64,000 nucleotides of DNA from Pseudevernia furfuracea (lineage: Eukaryota; Ascomycota; Lecanoromycetes; Lecanorales; Parmeliaceae), in contig JAIUPT010000019.1 of assembly GCA_022315425.1 (NCBI GenBank), forward strand, positions 930,001 to 994,000, read 5' to 3'. Below the pieces are notes generated by a model that was not told the origin of the DNA, did no database searches, and was given only the letters and a program-made list of their open reading frames with translations. Positions 22,485 through 33,257 of the stretch are shown here, piece after piece (within the stretch, counting starts at the first letter, position 1; every line of letters begins with the position of its first letter). The translations under genes were made by a program, and so were the position numbers.

Positions 22485-23979
22485 CTACCTCTGATCAGTC
22501 CCTCTGGCACGCGCAGCATGGCTTAACATAGCCTTCTCACGCTCTTCTTTCTTTAGCTCTTGAGCTAACGAGCCATCCTCCGCGTACTGGCCCCTCTCTC
22601 CCTGCCGCTGCTCCAATGCCTCAGCCTCTCTCATCCCTGCCTCCACTTGTGCGATAGGTGCGCCGTTCGGGGCGGTGGTCGTTGGTGGAGCATTCGAGGA
22701 GGTGGTGGGTGCGTTGCCATCCACAGCCGCAATTTCCGCTTCGGTGAGCAGCCGCTCCTTCTCTAGACGAACCTCCCTACCGCGTTTGTGGCAGTACCAG
22801 AAAACGAAAAGAAGGACTTTGCATACTCGTTAGCAAATGAATCTACACATGGGAAGTCCAGACATTTTGGGACAATCGCGCATGAGAGAGTGCGAGGGCG
22901 TACCGAACAGAGCAAGCGAGTAGAGCACGTTCATGCCCAGAAAGGCGGGAAATCTAAGTTTCAAAAAGTTCATGATGGCCTTCAACATGCCAGCCACAGC
23001 GCCGGGTTTCGTGACGAGGTCCTTCAGATTTGGTACCTTGACCTTCAATCCTGCCTTGGACGCACCACTAGCAGCCATATTGGCATACTTAGAGTTGAGG
23101 CCATGCTTTTCAGCAGCAGCCGCAAGCATCTCTGGCCCAATCGATTTGGTCATCTTCGACGGTAGTTGTTCGACAAGTTTCTGAAGCCAAGGCGGGAGGT
23201 GGGTGTATGTGCGCTGAATCTGATCTTCGGAGTTTGTGAGAAGGGATTCGAGGTCACCATAGGCCGTGGGTACGCCATTTGTAAGGTCCTTGAGGACAAG
23301 GGTAAATCTGAAGATTGGCCATGAGTCTAATCCAAGGTATTGGTCGTGAAGTGGAGGGAAGTACATACTTGCGGAGGAGCTCTTGAGATTCTTTCGAAAC
23401 AGAGAATACGCGGTTGTTGACTGCTGCCAGATTCAATTGCTCCAGGACGGAAGTCATCTCCTCTTCTTCTTTCTTCGCTTCCGGATCAGAGACAGTGTGA
23501 TCCTCGTTGGGCTGAGCATCAGCTGATTTCAAGCCCTCCGCCGCGCTCATCAGGTCTGTTGCTGTAGCTTCTTTATTTTTGCGCTTGACATCTCGACTAT
23601 CCCTTCGTAGAAAGCTCCACTTAGATTTCTTGCCCTCCTTTTGCTTCCCTTTCGCATTTCCTTGATTGATGTCGTCGGGTTCGGCGGTGGTGAGGACGTC
23701 ATCTGGGGTGTCTGGGACATCTGGGAGAGGTATGTTGTGCGATCCGTCCATGAGTGCGATTTGAGCATTGTTGCCTTCAGTCTCACCAACCTGGGGGAGA
23801 TCTTGGGGACGCGAGGGCAAAGGTGGAGCAGGGCGTTCAGGCAACTCAGGCGGTGTACCTTCGGTCTCAATGCGCGCAAGGAATGCTTCGTCCTCTTCGT
23901 TTAGGACAGGAGTTTCGACCTGTGTTGGAGGCGCTGGTGACTTGGATCTCGCTCGCTTGGCGCTGAAGTATTCCATCAT
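22485..23979 (-). CDS. Conserved fungal membrane protein, function unknown
   Basis: Three exons (23979-23369, 23307-22904, 22816-22485) give 448 residues. Both junctions are well supported: LLRK/FTLVLKD and SLALF/VLLFVFWY. The N-terminal 200 residues are charged and Pro-rich (PELPERPAPPLPSRP), likely disordered. A helical domain follows (about 204-335, including HLPPWLQKLVEQLPSKM). One transmembrane helix spans the exon 2/3 junction (about 325-348) and is followed by a basic anchor WYCHKRGREVR. The tail is acidic, ending in a Lys/Glu-rich helix. I recognise it only as a conserved ascomycete protein; two ATGs (23979, 23976) are equally possible. A membrane adaptor role is speculation. Confidence 0.75.
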
Positions 23980-24543
23980 CTTGATGGTGTCTTCAGGAAT
24001 TGAAAACTGATGGTGGTAAGGAGAGTGAGTGTGTAGGAATAGAGTAGAAGAAAAGTGAAGACCGTTTCAAGATGGTTACTCTACGGTGAATACTAGAGTA
24101 GAGAGGTTGAGAATAGCTTAGACAATAGACTGTGTTTCTTGATTATTCTGGGATTTCGAACCCCACTAAAGGTACTCTGGTGAGTCTAGGATACACGTCA
24201 TTGAGCAGTGGTGGCAGGAGACGCTAGTCTGAGCTTGGCCCCACCGGCCATCTATAGACTACTCTAGTGTCAACTGCGAATTTCCGCATATTAATTGTTA
24301 CCTATACAACTCAAAAAGAGCCTTTATTCCATTCTTTCCCAGAGCTTCCGAAGGTCTCCTGACTACTTGACACAATGACTCACAATACAATCACTTTAAC
24401 ACGCCCATATCTCCCTTCCTGCTCCTACCTTGTTTCGCTCCAAATTCCGAGCGCTACGTTCACTTTCTGGCCATCACCATCATCTTTTAGCACAACCTCA
24501 TTTGCAACTGTGAATTCCTCTGAAACTTTCCAATTCTCAAGGT
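23980..24543. other. Divergent promoter region, nothing distinct
   Basis: Separates the membrane-protein gene (-) from the AIG2-domain gene (+). A GGGGTTCGAAATCCC box occurs on the minus strand near 24155, resembling a tRNA T-arm, but no tRNA fits around it. Confidence 0.5.
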
Positions 24544-25587
24544 ATGGACCTCTTCGAAGAGCTCGAGAGTATGGCCGTCAACGCAACAGATGACTACGAT
24601 TTTGAGTTGGAGCCATGTGAAGATGAGGTTACAAGATGGCAGAGACTATTCAAATATTCACGCACCGAGGCCGTCGAGCAGATAAAGAACCAGAAGACAG
24701 ACTATTCACGCTACAGAGTATCAAATGATCATTGGGACTTAGTCAGGCCCCAAAAGGAGGCTCAAGGGTATTCTCGGGACGCGTATGAACATTGGGTCAG
24801 ACCAGGTGCCCAGTTGACACCCTCCCACGGTGGTCCCAAGTCTGATAGATCCGTTGACAATCCTGTATCTCAGTCCCACACCTCTTACCTTATCCTCCTC
24901 GAAGGCATACTCAGTACCCCTCAGAGTATCCAAAAAGCTGCGAGCCTGCCAGAACCGCCTCGCACCGTTCAGGCGGCTTCGGAGAGGACTGGAGATGCCA
25001 TTTTCTGTAATATCGATGGCAATATCAAGCAATCCATCGAAACATGGCTCTCGCAACAGAAGTCCACATTCAGACCCACTTTCGTCCGGCTATCGAAAGC
25101 TAAGAAAGACCTCGACTCAAATTCGATCTATCCGACACTCGGCCTAGAATCGACTATGCCCCAACATCGGTCCTTGGACTTAAGCTTCATTACGACCCTT
25201 CCACAGCATGCAGCTTCATTACACCATATGCAGCACCCTGTATCCCAAGATGAGTATCCTGTGTGGTACTTCTTCTATGGTACACTCGCAGACTTTAATC
25301 TCCTTACCCGTCTCCTTTCTCTGCCGAAAACAGAAACTCCTATCTTAATACCAGCTCGTATTTTTAGAGGCTTAATTAAGACGTGGAGCTGCAAGTACAA
25401 GGCTCTCGTTGACGGAGCTAGTACTGACTTTATAAACGGGTCGGCTTACGAAGTCACGTCAAAAGAGCGGGAGGATGCTTTGCGTTTGTACGAGACGGAA
25501 AACTATGAGGTCGTAAGGTGCTCTATCGCGATGGCGAGCCGAACAGTCCAAGGACTCACGTTCAGATTTGCTGGGTCTTTGCGATGA
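24544..25587 (+). CDS. AIG2 / gamma-glutamylcyclotransferase-like protein
   Basis: 347-residue single-exon protein. The C-terminal part (about 239-347) is an AIG2-like GGCT fold, shown by VWYFFYGTL at the start of the domain, FRGLIKTWSCKYKALVDG, a GSAYEVTSKE strand, and RLYETENYEVV, which carries the acidic residue usual in this fold. The N-terminal 230 residues have no recognised domain; the first 30 are acidic. Family members act on gamma-glutamyl compounds or glutathione adducts, but substrate cannot be read here. The ATG at 24544 opens the frame; a leader of about 180 nt precedes it. Confidence 0.8.
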   Translation: MDLFEELESMAVNATDDYDFELEPCEDEVTRWQRLFKYSRTEAVEQIKNQKTDYSRYRVSNDHWDLVRPQKEAQGYSRDAYEHWVRPGAQLTPSHGGPKSDRSVDNPVSQSHTSYLILLEGILSTPQSIQKAASLPEPPRTVQAASERTGDAIFCNIDGNIKQSIETWLSQQKSTFRPTFVRLSKAKKDLDSNSIYPTLGLESTMPQHRSLDLSFITTLPQHAASLHHMQHPVSQDEYPVWYFFYGTLADFNLLTRLLSLPKTETPILIPARIFRGLIKTWSCKYKALVDGASTDFINGSAYEVTSKEREDALRLYETENYEVVRCSIAMASRTVQGLTFRFAGSLR

Positions 25588-25853
25588 ATCTATGCTGAAG
25601 TGACGATGTGATAGCGCATTGGGGGAACAGAGTGCTAGATCTGATAAATTCCTTTGAATCACCCGACTACAATGGCCACAGGTGATGGTTGGAAGATTTG
25701 TTACAGGCGAATTGCAGCGAATTTATGTAGATGGTCTTGGACCAAGGCCCTATCAGATAGCCTTAACCGGGGATAGATAAGGTACATCCGGCTGGGCCTT
25801 AGACGCCTGTAAAGCCCTCTGCGGGGCAACCCGTATGGTGTCCGATATGACTT

Positions 25854-25887
<34 letters not shown>

Positions 25888-27073
25888 CTTAATAGGTAGG
25901 TATGCCTTCTTCACTCAGTGACTGAGAGTGAAGGCCGAAAATAATTCTGCGATGGAATATTATGGATTATTCGCCAGTCCTCGCCTTTGCTACACTACAC
26001 GACTGATTACAGTACTCGTATTAACCGTACTGAACGTCACTTGAGTTACAAAAGCTACAATAAGATGACACACTGCTGACTTGGAAGTTCCGTCAAGATT
26101 CACCGTCTGCAGCAAGCCGATGAAGAACTACGCCTACCTTTTTGTTTCTCGTGTTTCATTGGTAATCTATCTGACCTGTGAATTACCACTTTCTTCCATA
26201 ATTATATCAGAAAGTGGTGTCCAGTGCCTGCGTATCGCTCATGATGACATACGTAGAGAGATCGAAAAGACCCTTTCCCTATTGGTATGCATATGAAGAT
26301 TGGAGTCTTCTCTCGCATACTTGGAGTAAAGGTATATAATGTGATGGAAATGCACACGAGACTCGTCATGTAGCCATTGCAGTTTGATCCATCCACCTTC
26401 AGAAGCAGATTGATCAAGATAGCGAAGGCAGAAAAATTCTTCTTCACTACTTACATTTGTCACTTTTAAGTCCAAAAGGCTTTCTTTCAATGCTGCAACG
26501 ACACGGCCGAAGTAAAGCTGCTGCAAAATCCCTTAATCTGGGATCAGACCGAAGCCAGCAGGTGGCTGGCAAATTACGGAGCCTTCGCGAGCCCACATGT
26601 ACCTGTACTTGCAGCACGTGTCGCGGCCAGAGTCATATCATTCATGTATTGGTTCTGCAGCTCGGGCAGTTGCAATCATGCGTACACGGCTCTCACGGGT
26701 CTCGCCTCGGAACTGTACTCAGAATCAGGCTGTCATGGAAATACTCGCGCCCTGTTTGGGGGACTGTCCTCCTTTGCCACCTCTCATTAACCGGCCGTCC
26801 AGGGCACCGTTGGGTATTGTAATAGCGGGCAATGCTTTTGCCATTTTGTTGTATAAGCTCATCACATCATAGCGTGTTGCAGCGTCGATCTGTCTCTACC
26901 TCTACCCATCCAGCTGCCTTTTATTGTCAAATTGTAACAGAAACTTCACATTGGTTCAAAGACCTATGTTTGTAAGACTTCACCAGAACTTCAGACAGTC
27001 TTGAGGGTCAGACAAGATAAGGTTTTTGCAACGAACGGCGGACAGCCTGAGTCCCAGTTCTTCGGTCGCGGAG
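25588..27073. other. Intergenic with TCAA microsatellite
   Basis: Contains a TCAA tandem (25854-25888). A frame at 26239-26526 (-) has a protein-like run (KESLLDLKVTNVSSEEEFF) and a GTAAGT site but lacks a convincing ATG; possibly a relic exon. Nothing else was supported. Confidence 0.45.
25854..25888. repeat. (TCAA)n microsatellite
   Basis: About eight and a half perfect TCAA units in an intergenic region. Confidence 0.95.
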
Positions 27074-28043
27074 ATGACAGACAACACAGCGAAAAGCCTC
27101 AAGCCCGGAGCAGGACAGAGGTCGGAACGTCTTGTAAGCAAGATGATTCTCTTTTATCTGGTCTTTTGTCTGGTAAGTTCTAATTTCGTCACACTGACAA
27201 TTATGCTTCTAGGACTCGACCAATGCCCACCAAAAAAGAGTCCTACCACTTCTACCCGATGTCCCTCCGCAACCTCAGCCAAAGTCTATCTCCACTGACG
27301 AGTCCAATGTTTCGTCGGCTCCGAAGACTTTCCACGAGAAGCGACTTGATCTCTGGACCGGTGGACATGCAAAAGTTCATACCCTCATTCCCCTACTTCC
27401 CGATCGTGGCACGGATTGTCTAAGACAAGAGGTTCCCAGCCACGGCGCAGATACAGGATCTGTCTTTTCGGGATCCCCATCAGCGGGAGCGCTGAACACC
27501 AGACGGCCTTCGCATGAGCATCGAGAGCATGTCGTTAAAGCCGCTGCTCAGGAGAACAGCAAACGTCTGACTCAATCAAAACCTGTGCGCCGCTATGAAT
27601 GGCCGCTGATCATCAATGGTGTCTACCAAGTTCGTACTAGTACATTTCAGACCGATTTTCTCCTGTTTGGGACCAAAGGCTGAGTCACAAGACATATTGC
27701 GGGAGCAAAAGGGCTCCTTTACTCCTCAGACCTGTTTCGTAAATCGGGTGCTTGGCTTGAAGGAGCGATGCTGACTCCAAAATCTGCGTAGGGAGAGGGG
27801 CCGTTGCCATCATGTCGGATTGAAGGCGATGAGTCGCCGACGGAGCCCAGACCATACTCTTGGCCACTCATCATTCTTCACCAGGCCCGCCCTACAGAGC
27901 ATTGCGATCAACAGCCAGGTCCAAACGGCAAAGAAGCGAACGAGGATACTGCAGAGGGGGAAGAGAAGGTTGAGGGGTTCAAGACAGATGAGAAAGGCAC
28001 TGATGAGTCGGGAATGATACATGATGTCATCGCGGAACGCTGA
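27074..28043 (+). CDS. Hypothetical protein interrupted by an introner
   Basis: Not recognised. Exons 27074-27172, 27213-27629 and 27792-28043 give 255 residues; both junctions fall between codons. Exon 2 is open over 139 codons but has no ATG, so a single-exon search would miss it. The product has a short hydrophobic segment near residues 24-33 (MILFYLVFCL), then a polar, Pro- and Ser-rich chain. A motif recurs: RRYEWPLII just before intron 2 and RPYSWPLII shortly after it. The tail is Glu/Lys-rich. The first intron is only 40 nt. Start choice is uncertain; the Met at 27143 would place the hydrophobic segment at the N-terminus. Confidence 0.5.
27630..27791 (+). mobile_element. Introner-like intron, hypothetical gene (best copy)
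   Basis: 162-nt intron with an unusual GTTCGT donor and TGCGTAG acceptor. At 27682-27707 it has GAGTCACAAGACATATTGC then GGGAGCAAA. CTCCTCAGACCTGT lies at 27722-27735, identical to the RTA1 copy, and ATGCTGACTCCAAAATCTGC at 27768-27787. GGAGC/GCTCC can pair. The two genes are unrelated, so the shared blocks are best explained by copying of the intron. Confidence 0.85.
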
Positions 28044-28930
28044 TGTTGCTGATGCGCTGAGATGCTTAAAAATCGGGATACCTGGAATTGGGAAACTATG
28101 AACAAGATAAGAGAGGCTCTCGAGAGAAAGGCTTGCGAGATGGGTTCAGGCGGGGCAATGTCAGGCTTGAGAAAGTGAGAATAGGGCAGATGAAGTTGGT
28201 GGAGCAAGAGTCGCCTAGGTGATATGAAAATTATCTAGACTAGATTGATGTCCACAAGAGCATCAACTACTGGTCTAGATAGCAGCATGAAACCAGCCCC
28301 TTTACACTTCACTTCGGGCCCCTCGTGCTTCTGCCACGGACTAGCACTTTGCGAGTGGGTAATTTGCCCGAAAGAATGAATACCTCATAAGACAGACTCA
28401 TTTCCCAACAATTGCTCAGGAAGTGCAACGGCAGAAACTCAGGGCTATCTCTGGGTAGGGGTAGCTCCCAAGACCAGGAACCGCTTGCCAACGTGCAGGC
28501 GTTCTAGGTCTCCCGGACTGATCAACCTGAAGATAGCTGTTTGAATCCGTTCTTGAGCATAGTGGTTCTTCTCTTTTAGATCTGGGTACCCCTTCTTCAC
28601 TTTTGAAATCCACAACAGTTTGGGCTTTGAGTTGTTCCCATCCTTTAGCTTCGAGGCAGACCGAAACGAAATTGGATGACATCTAACTTGTAGTAGATCG
28701 TTTCGTCCATCAAAATCCTTGCTTGCCTGCTCGTGCGCCAGTTCCTTGTGGAGCACTGAGATCAAAATTGGTATCTTTGCTGATAGCACGTCTGATGTGA
28801 ATGCTGTCATTTGTTTCTAGACAGCTCAGAAATCTTATATGTATAGTCGCACAGTATATGCGCACGTAAATACGGCGATCTATACACGGTGCTCCGGGAC
28901 AGCTGAGAGGCTCGCAGCCAACTTTGAATC
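28044..28930. other. Intergenic with one weak minus-strand frame
   Basis: A 121-codon frame (28810-28445, -) begins with ATG and is basic and hydrophilic, but has no recognised domain; it is listed separately with low confidence. Otherwise this is 3' space of the neighbours. Confidence 0.4.
28445..28810 (-). CDS. Doubtful hypothetical protein
   Basis: 121 residues from an ATG, with stretches such as KPKLLWISKVKKGYPDLKEK and GDLERLHVGKRFLVLG that look more protein-like than random. No domain, signal peptide or splice structure supports it. It lies tandem to and downstream of BCS1 and may be a relic or a chance frame. Confidence 0.25.
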   Translation of the reverse strand: MTAFTSDVLSAKIPILISVLHKELAHEQASKDFDGRNDLLQVRCHPISFRSASKLKDGNNSKPKLLWISKVKKGYPDLKEKNHYAQERIQTAIFRLISPGDLERLHVGKRFLVLGATPTQR

Positions 28931-30535
28931 TCATGGCGAGATTCTCATCCCGAGTGGTTCAGGTTCACTAGCCGAGACATCGCCACACTGGCCTTCAGGA
29001 ACTAAGCCTGGCGCCATTGCTATAGCTCCCTCCATGTCGCCTTTGTTGTACAAGAATAGGCCCTGTACAGCTGCTGCGCTTGTGCTTCTCGTAGGGAGCC
29101 TTTTCTCCTCATTCTCGGGATTGATCAAACCAAGCTGCTCCAAACGCTCCAGGAACCGAGCCTTGAAGATTCCTTGCTCATCGAATTCACCATAAAAGCG
29201 GTGCCACATCTCAGCCATTTGCCATCTTGTAGCTTCCCCAAGTCTGACTGCCATATCGACCCTTCCTGGCCGTACTAGAGCACTGTCAAGACGGTCCACA
29301 TAGTTCGTGGTCAAAAACACAATACGCTCCTCAGCACTCGCCACACCGTCCAATGCGTTAAGCAGGCCAGAAAACGTGACATTGGCGCCGCGATAACCAT
29401 CCTCATCGGTCTGGGTCCTTCGATGGCCGAACGCTGCATCAGCATCTTCGAGCAGCACTAGTGTCCTTCTTGGTATGATCGTAAGGAGGTGGTTTAGTCG
29501 GTCATCGGTCAAGCCTCGCTCGCTTAGATTAAGCATGGCAATGTTGTAGTCCAACTCTCCAGCTAAAGCCCGGATGAACGAGCTCTTTCCACTGCCTGGA
29601 GGTCCATGTAGAAGGTACCCTCTTCGATATGGTATGCCTCGATCATAGTACCATTTCGCACTGCCCAAGAAGCCTTGCACATCGGAAAGAATGCGCTCTT
29701 TTACCCCTTTGTCCAAAACTACAGACTCAAGGGGTCTCTTCCGGCGAGGCTCACCAAATTTCTCCCAAGATGTAGACCTGGCCTGATAGACAATCGTCTT
29801 GCCTTCGGACAATTGCTGTGCCAATTGATGTGCCTCTGAAAAAATATCTTCGAATATGTTGCGTTGTGAGTAGAGTGTGGTGAGTGTAATTGTCTCCCAT
29901 GGGATGCCTGTGTTGTGGTTCATAGATCTCGTTTCGCGCAAGCGATTGACCATGAGAAAAGCATTCCGGTAACGAATGATATGCTTTCCAGGGCCCGGAA
30001 TGAGGGTGAACTCGGTCTGAACCGATCCATTGGGATGCTCGACCTTCTCGGTCTCTATAGCAAGGTGATGGATTCCCGGAGTAAAGCGGCGCATTAGAGA
30101 TTCTATGAGCCCGGTTTTACCCAAGTTGCCATTGCTAGGATAAGCAGACCGAGAGGCAGATGGCAGCTGACTGCGTTGGTGAACGGTCATCCAATATAGG
30201 AACCAAGGATAAGATTCGTCTTTGACATTGATCTCTACGTCGACGAGTAGACGTCTTTTAACAAGACTTGCGCCATGGCGAACACCTTTCTGGCTAGCAG
30301 CAAGAATGGCGCCAAATCCAGCGAGGCCCAGTCCCTAGAGAACGTGTCAGCGGTTTGGACGCTATCCTTGTAGTCCTGGTATATTCACAGCAGTGAAGAA
30401 AGGGTTGCCGGAAACCTGTGCCAGGAAGCCGGCATGATCGCTTTTCTCTGAGATAGGAGAGGGATCAAGGGCCCTTCTAAGCCCATCCTGATGGATCACA
30501 TCTGGTTTAGGCACTGGGACGGCATCGTTCGCCAT
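28931..30535 (-). CDS. BCS1: Mitochondrial AAA chaperone BCS1-like
   Basis: AAA ATPase of the BCS1 family, which inserts the Rieske Fe-S protein into complex III at the mitochondrial inner membrane. Exons 30535-30389 and 30334-28931 (54-nt intron) give 516 residues. After about 45 residues comes a membrane segment (GLGLAGFGAILAAS), then the BCS1-specific region (SYPWFLYWM, HHLAIET, GPGKH, and RERSM-like RETRSM), then the AAA module. Walker A GPPGSGKSS is near 293-301, Walker B LVLLEDADAAF near 341-351, and the sensor and arginine segment FLTTNYVDRLDSALVRPGR follows. The C-terminal tail is longer than usual and low in complexity. It is divergent from the FMP30-type gene, with 433 bp between starts. 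Confidence 0.9.
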
Positions 30536-30968
30536 TCGCAAGCGATCTTCACAGCATCCTGCTCCAACCGATTGCTTTGATGTAGCCTCGGTAGCTTCAC
30601 TTTTCGGACGGCTGACTCAGCCTACTGTAGAGTACTCTAAATATCACAGTCCACATCTTCAAGACCTTCTCGAGCCTCCAACCACGGTCCCATAAAATAC
30701 CTATCATTCTTAAGTATCGTACCGTAAATCGATGTATTCGCGATTTATTAGACCCTGCATTACTGCATAGATGAAGCCCAATCCCACGAGGTAGGTACGA
30801 GTACCCCGAAGAAGCGGCATATAAGTCTGACCGAGTCCGCTCCCTTCAAGATCTCATAAAGTACCTTTATTCTGCTCTTTCTAGGCTGTGGTCTTCTACT
30901 TAACTTACCTTACCCTGCACTTCTCCGTCTCATCTAATACCCGTCTTCTCCAGCGTCTTCGTCTCCTC
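30536..30968. promoter_or_regulatory. Shared intergenic region of two mitochondrial genes
   Basis: 433 bp between the divergent start codons of the BCS1-like and FMP30-like genes. Both products are expected in the mitochondrial inner membrane, so shared regulation is plausible. No transcription-factor site is claimed. Confidence 0.4.
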
Positions 30969-32727
30969 ATGCGAGCCTTTCTGCGCCGGTTTTTCTGTCT
31001 CCCAAAGAAGCCAACCGCCCCGCGCAGACCCTTTTCCACATCTCACAGAATGTCAAGCTCGGGAACAGCTGCCTCGCTCTACGCAGCCACAATTTCTCCA
31101 GCTTCGGTCACTGGAGCTGAGCCGGAAGAAGCTAAAGACAAGCGACATCACCTAAAGGATGGCAAGGGTTTCACTAATCCATGGGTGTGTGCTGAACCTC
31201 CCATAACGAGCCACAAATAATACTGATCGGTACGTCTTACCTTATAGGATAGCTGGGTTGAACTTTCTGGTCCAGAAATCGGGAAGGCGATGGCAATGTA
31301 CGTCATGTACGCTTTCTCGTCCATGGTAACACCTAAGCTCAACGCTCCCCAGGCGCCGCTTCAGAGGCACTGCAAACAGACCTGATACCACGTCTCCAAC
31401 AGTGACTGTTCGAAAGCCCGACTTCCTTCCCTCCCGAAGCACTGATACCCTCCGAGCCACATGGTTAGGTCATGCCTGTTATTTCGTGGAGTTTCCTGAA
31501 GGCTTCCGCGTCCTGTTCGATCCCGTCTTCAGCGAGCGGTGCAGGTTGGTACTATTTCTATCGTTCAAGAATTGCATTTAGCTAATGGATTTAATCATTC
31601 CAGCCCGTTCACGTGGTTAGGTCCCAAGCGCTATACAGACGTGCCCTGTCAAGTCGAAGATATTCCGAACATTGACGCCGTCGTTATATCGCATAATCAC
31701 TACGACCACATGGACCACCCAACGATCATGAAGATCAAGGCGAAGCATCCCAACGTCCACTTTTTCGTCCCACTCGGCAACAAGAAATGGTTTGTACAGT
31801 CAGGTATCAATGAAGGTGTGACGGAGCTTGACTGGTGGGAGCAGCGAGACATTAATTTGGCACCTTCCGCGAGCAAGCCTACTGTATCAAACACAGATGT
31901 CAACTCGGACTCTGCAGAAGAGAAGAGAATTTTCGCACGCATTGGATGCCTACCATGCCAGCACACAAGCGCCCGGACGCCATTCGACAAGGGATTCACT
32001 CTATGGGCTAGCTGGAGTGTAGAAAGCGGAGGTAAGAAAGTATGGTTTGGAGGAGACACTGGCTACCGAGCTGTGCCCGAGCTACCTAAAGGCGTCGATG
32101 ACTACGACGAAGAGCACGTCTATCCACATTGCCCCGCCTTCAAAAACATTGGTGTCCTTCGAGGACCCTTCGACCTTGGCCTCATTCCCATAGGCGCTTA
32201 CGTACGTACTTTCGCCTTCCAAATTCCCTCATCCGAGCGACAGGCTGGGTCTCGGGTCAGGTTTTGAAATTTTCTACTCGGAAACAAATACTTCGAGGCA
32301 TGTTACACTTTGTTGAAAGGGCAATGCTGACTTGGAGATGTTTGATCAGGATCCTCGCTGGATCATGTCGCCTATGCATGCGAATCCTTTCGACAGCGTC
32401 AACATTTTTAAGGATACAAAATGCAAGCGAGCTATGGGTATACATTGGGGAACTGTGAGTCATATTTTCTGAGTTATTTCTGCCTGATCCGTGCAGGATT
32501 TTGAGCCGCAAGACATTTTACAGAAGTGAAGAATTCCCGGGACCTGTCTCACGATTCATATTCGATCCCAAAAGAGACATGCTGACTCCGAAATCATTAA
32601 GTGGGTTTTGACAGAGGAAGATGTGCTCGAGCCGCCTCAGCTGCTCAAAAAAGCTCTTACGAGAAGTGGCATACCGGATACAGGGGTGTTTGATGTGTGT
32701 GAGATCGGAGAGAGTCGACATTTCTGA
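30969..32727 (+). CDS. NAPE-PLD-like metallo-beta-lactamase (FMP30 type)
   Basis: Zinc hydrolase that releases N-acylethanolamines from N-acyl-phosphatidylethanolamine; the yeast relative Fmp30 is mitochondrial. Six exons (30969-31184, 31248-31297, 31353-31544, 31604-32201, 32350-32454, 32602-32727) give 428 residues. The Arg-rich N-terminus (MRAFLRRFFCLPKK) fits a targeting presequence. Family blocks: FTNPWDSW, TWLGHACYFVEF, DPVFSERCSPF, the metal site SHNHYDHMDH (about 182-191), WFGGDTGYR, PIGAYDPRW, SPMHANP and GIHWGTWVLTEED. Every junction rebuilds one of these blocks. Introns 4 and 5 are 148 and 147 nt and belong to the introner family; the others are 55-63 nt. Confidence 0.93.
32202..32349 (+). 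mobile_element. Introner-like intron 4 of the NAPE-PLD gene
   Basis: 148-nt GTACGTAC to GATCAG intron. Carries CTTCGAGGCATGTTACA, close to the CGAGACATGTTGCA core, and GCAATGCTGACTTGGAGAT, close to the shared branch block. It is less similar than its neighbour at 32455. Confidence 0.6.
32455..32601 (+). mobile_element. Introner-like intron 5 of the NAPE-PLD gene
   Basis: 147-nt GTGAGT to TTAAG intron. It has TTTTGAGCCGCAAGACATTT, GGGACCTGTCTCACG and ACATGCTGACTCCGAAAT. AAGACA and TGTCT can pair across the middle. Donor and branch ends closely resemble the copy at 9643-9789. Confidence 0.8.
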
Positions 32728-33257
32728 GGCGGCAAATATTGAAGCCACAAAAGCTCAAGCCTCCTGGTTTATAAAGGTTAAGAAAGCCAAGGAACACGGT
32801 GCATAGAGCGTACTTTGGGTTTACATTTTAACGGGCAAAATAACTGAGCCCAATGGGATTGAGTTTCTCCAACGCTTGCAAGTCCAACTCCACACTTGAA
32901 TTTCGACTTTCAAGCGCTGCCCAGATGAGGGGGGAAACCACATATAACGATTCCTCTAGACGGGAAGCTCTAATATCATCACATTTATGGCGACGGTCAC
33001 ATGAAATGCCGTTTGGCTAGCGTTTCAACCTCATCAAGGGTCTTGGATTTGGCTCTTTCCCGTCCGCGTTCCAAACGGAAGCAGAAAATTATTGTCTCAA
33101 AGGGCAGCTTCACCTGACAACTAGCATTGCTACGCGTTAGGGCCGCTAACGCTTGGAGGACTGTATATCTGCCAAAAGAATCGGACAAGTCATAGCTCTA
33201 GATGATGGATTTTTTCAAATAGCACAAAATTTCAAACCCAGTAACCTTCTAGTTTTC
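32728..33257. other. Convergent intergenic stretch
   Basis: 3' space between two genes that converge. No feature seen beyond short chance frames. Confidence 0.5.

Noticed and set aside
24135..24175. tRNA-like T-arm (GGGGTTCGAAATCCC, minus strand)
   Set aside because: No matching acceptor stem, D-arm or A-box could be found around it.
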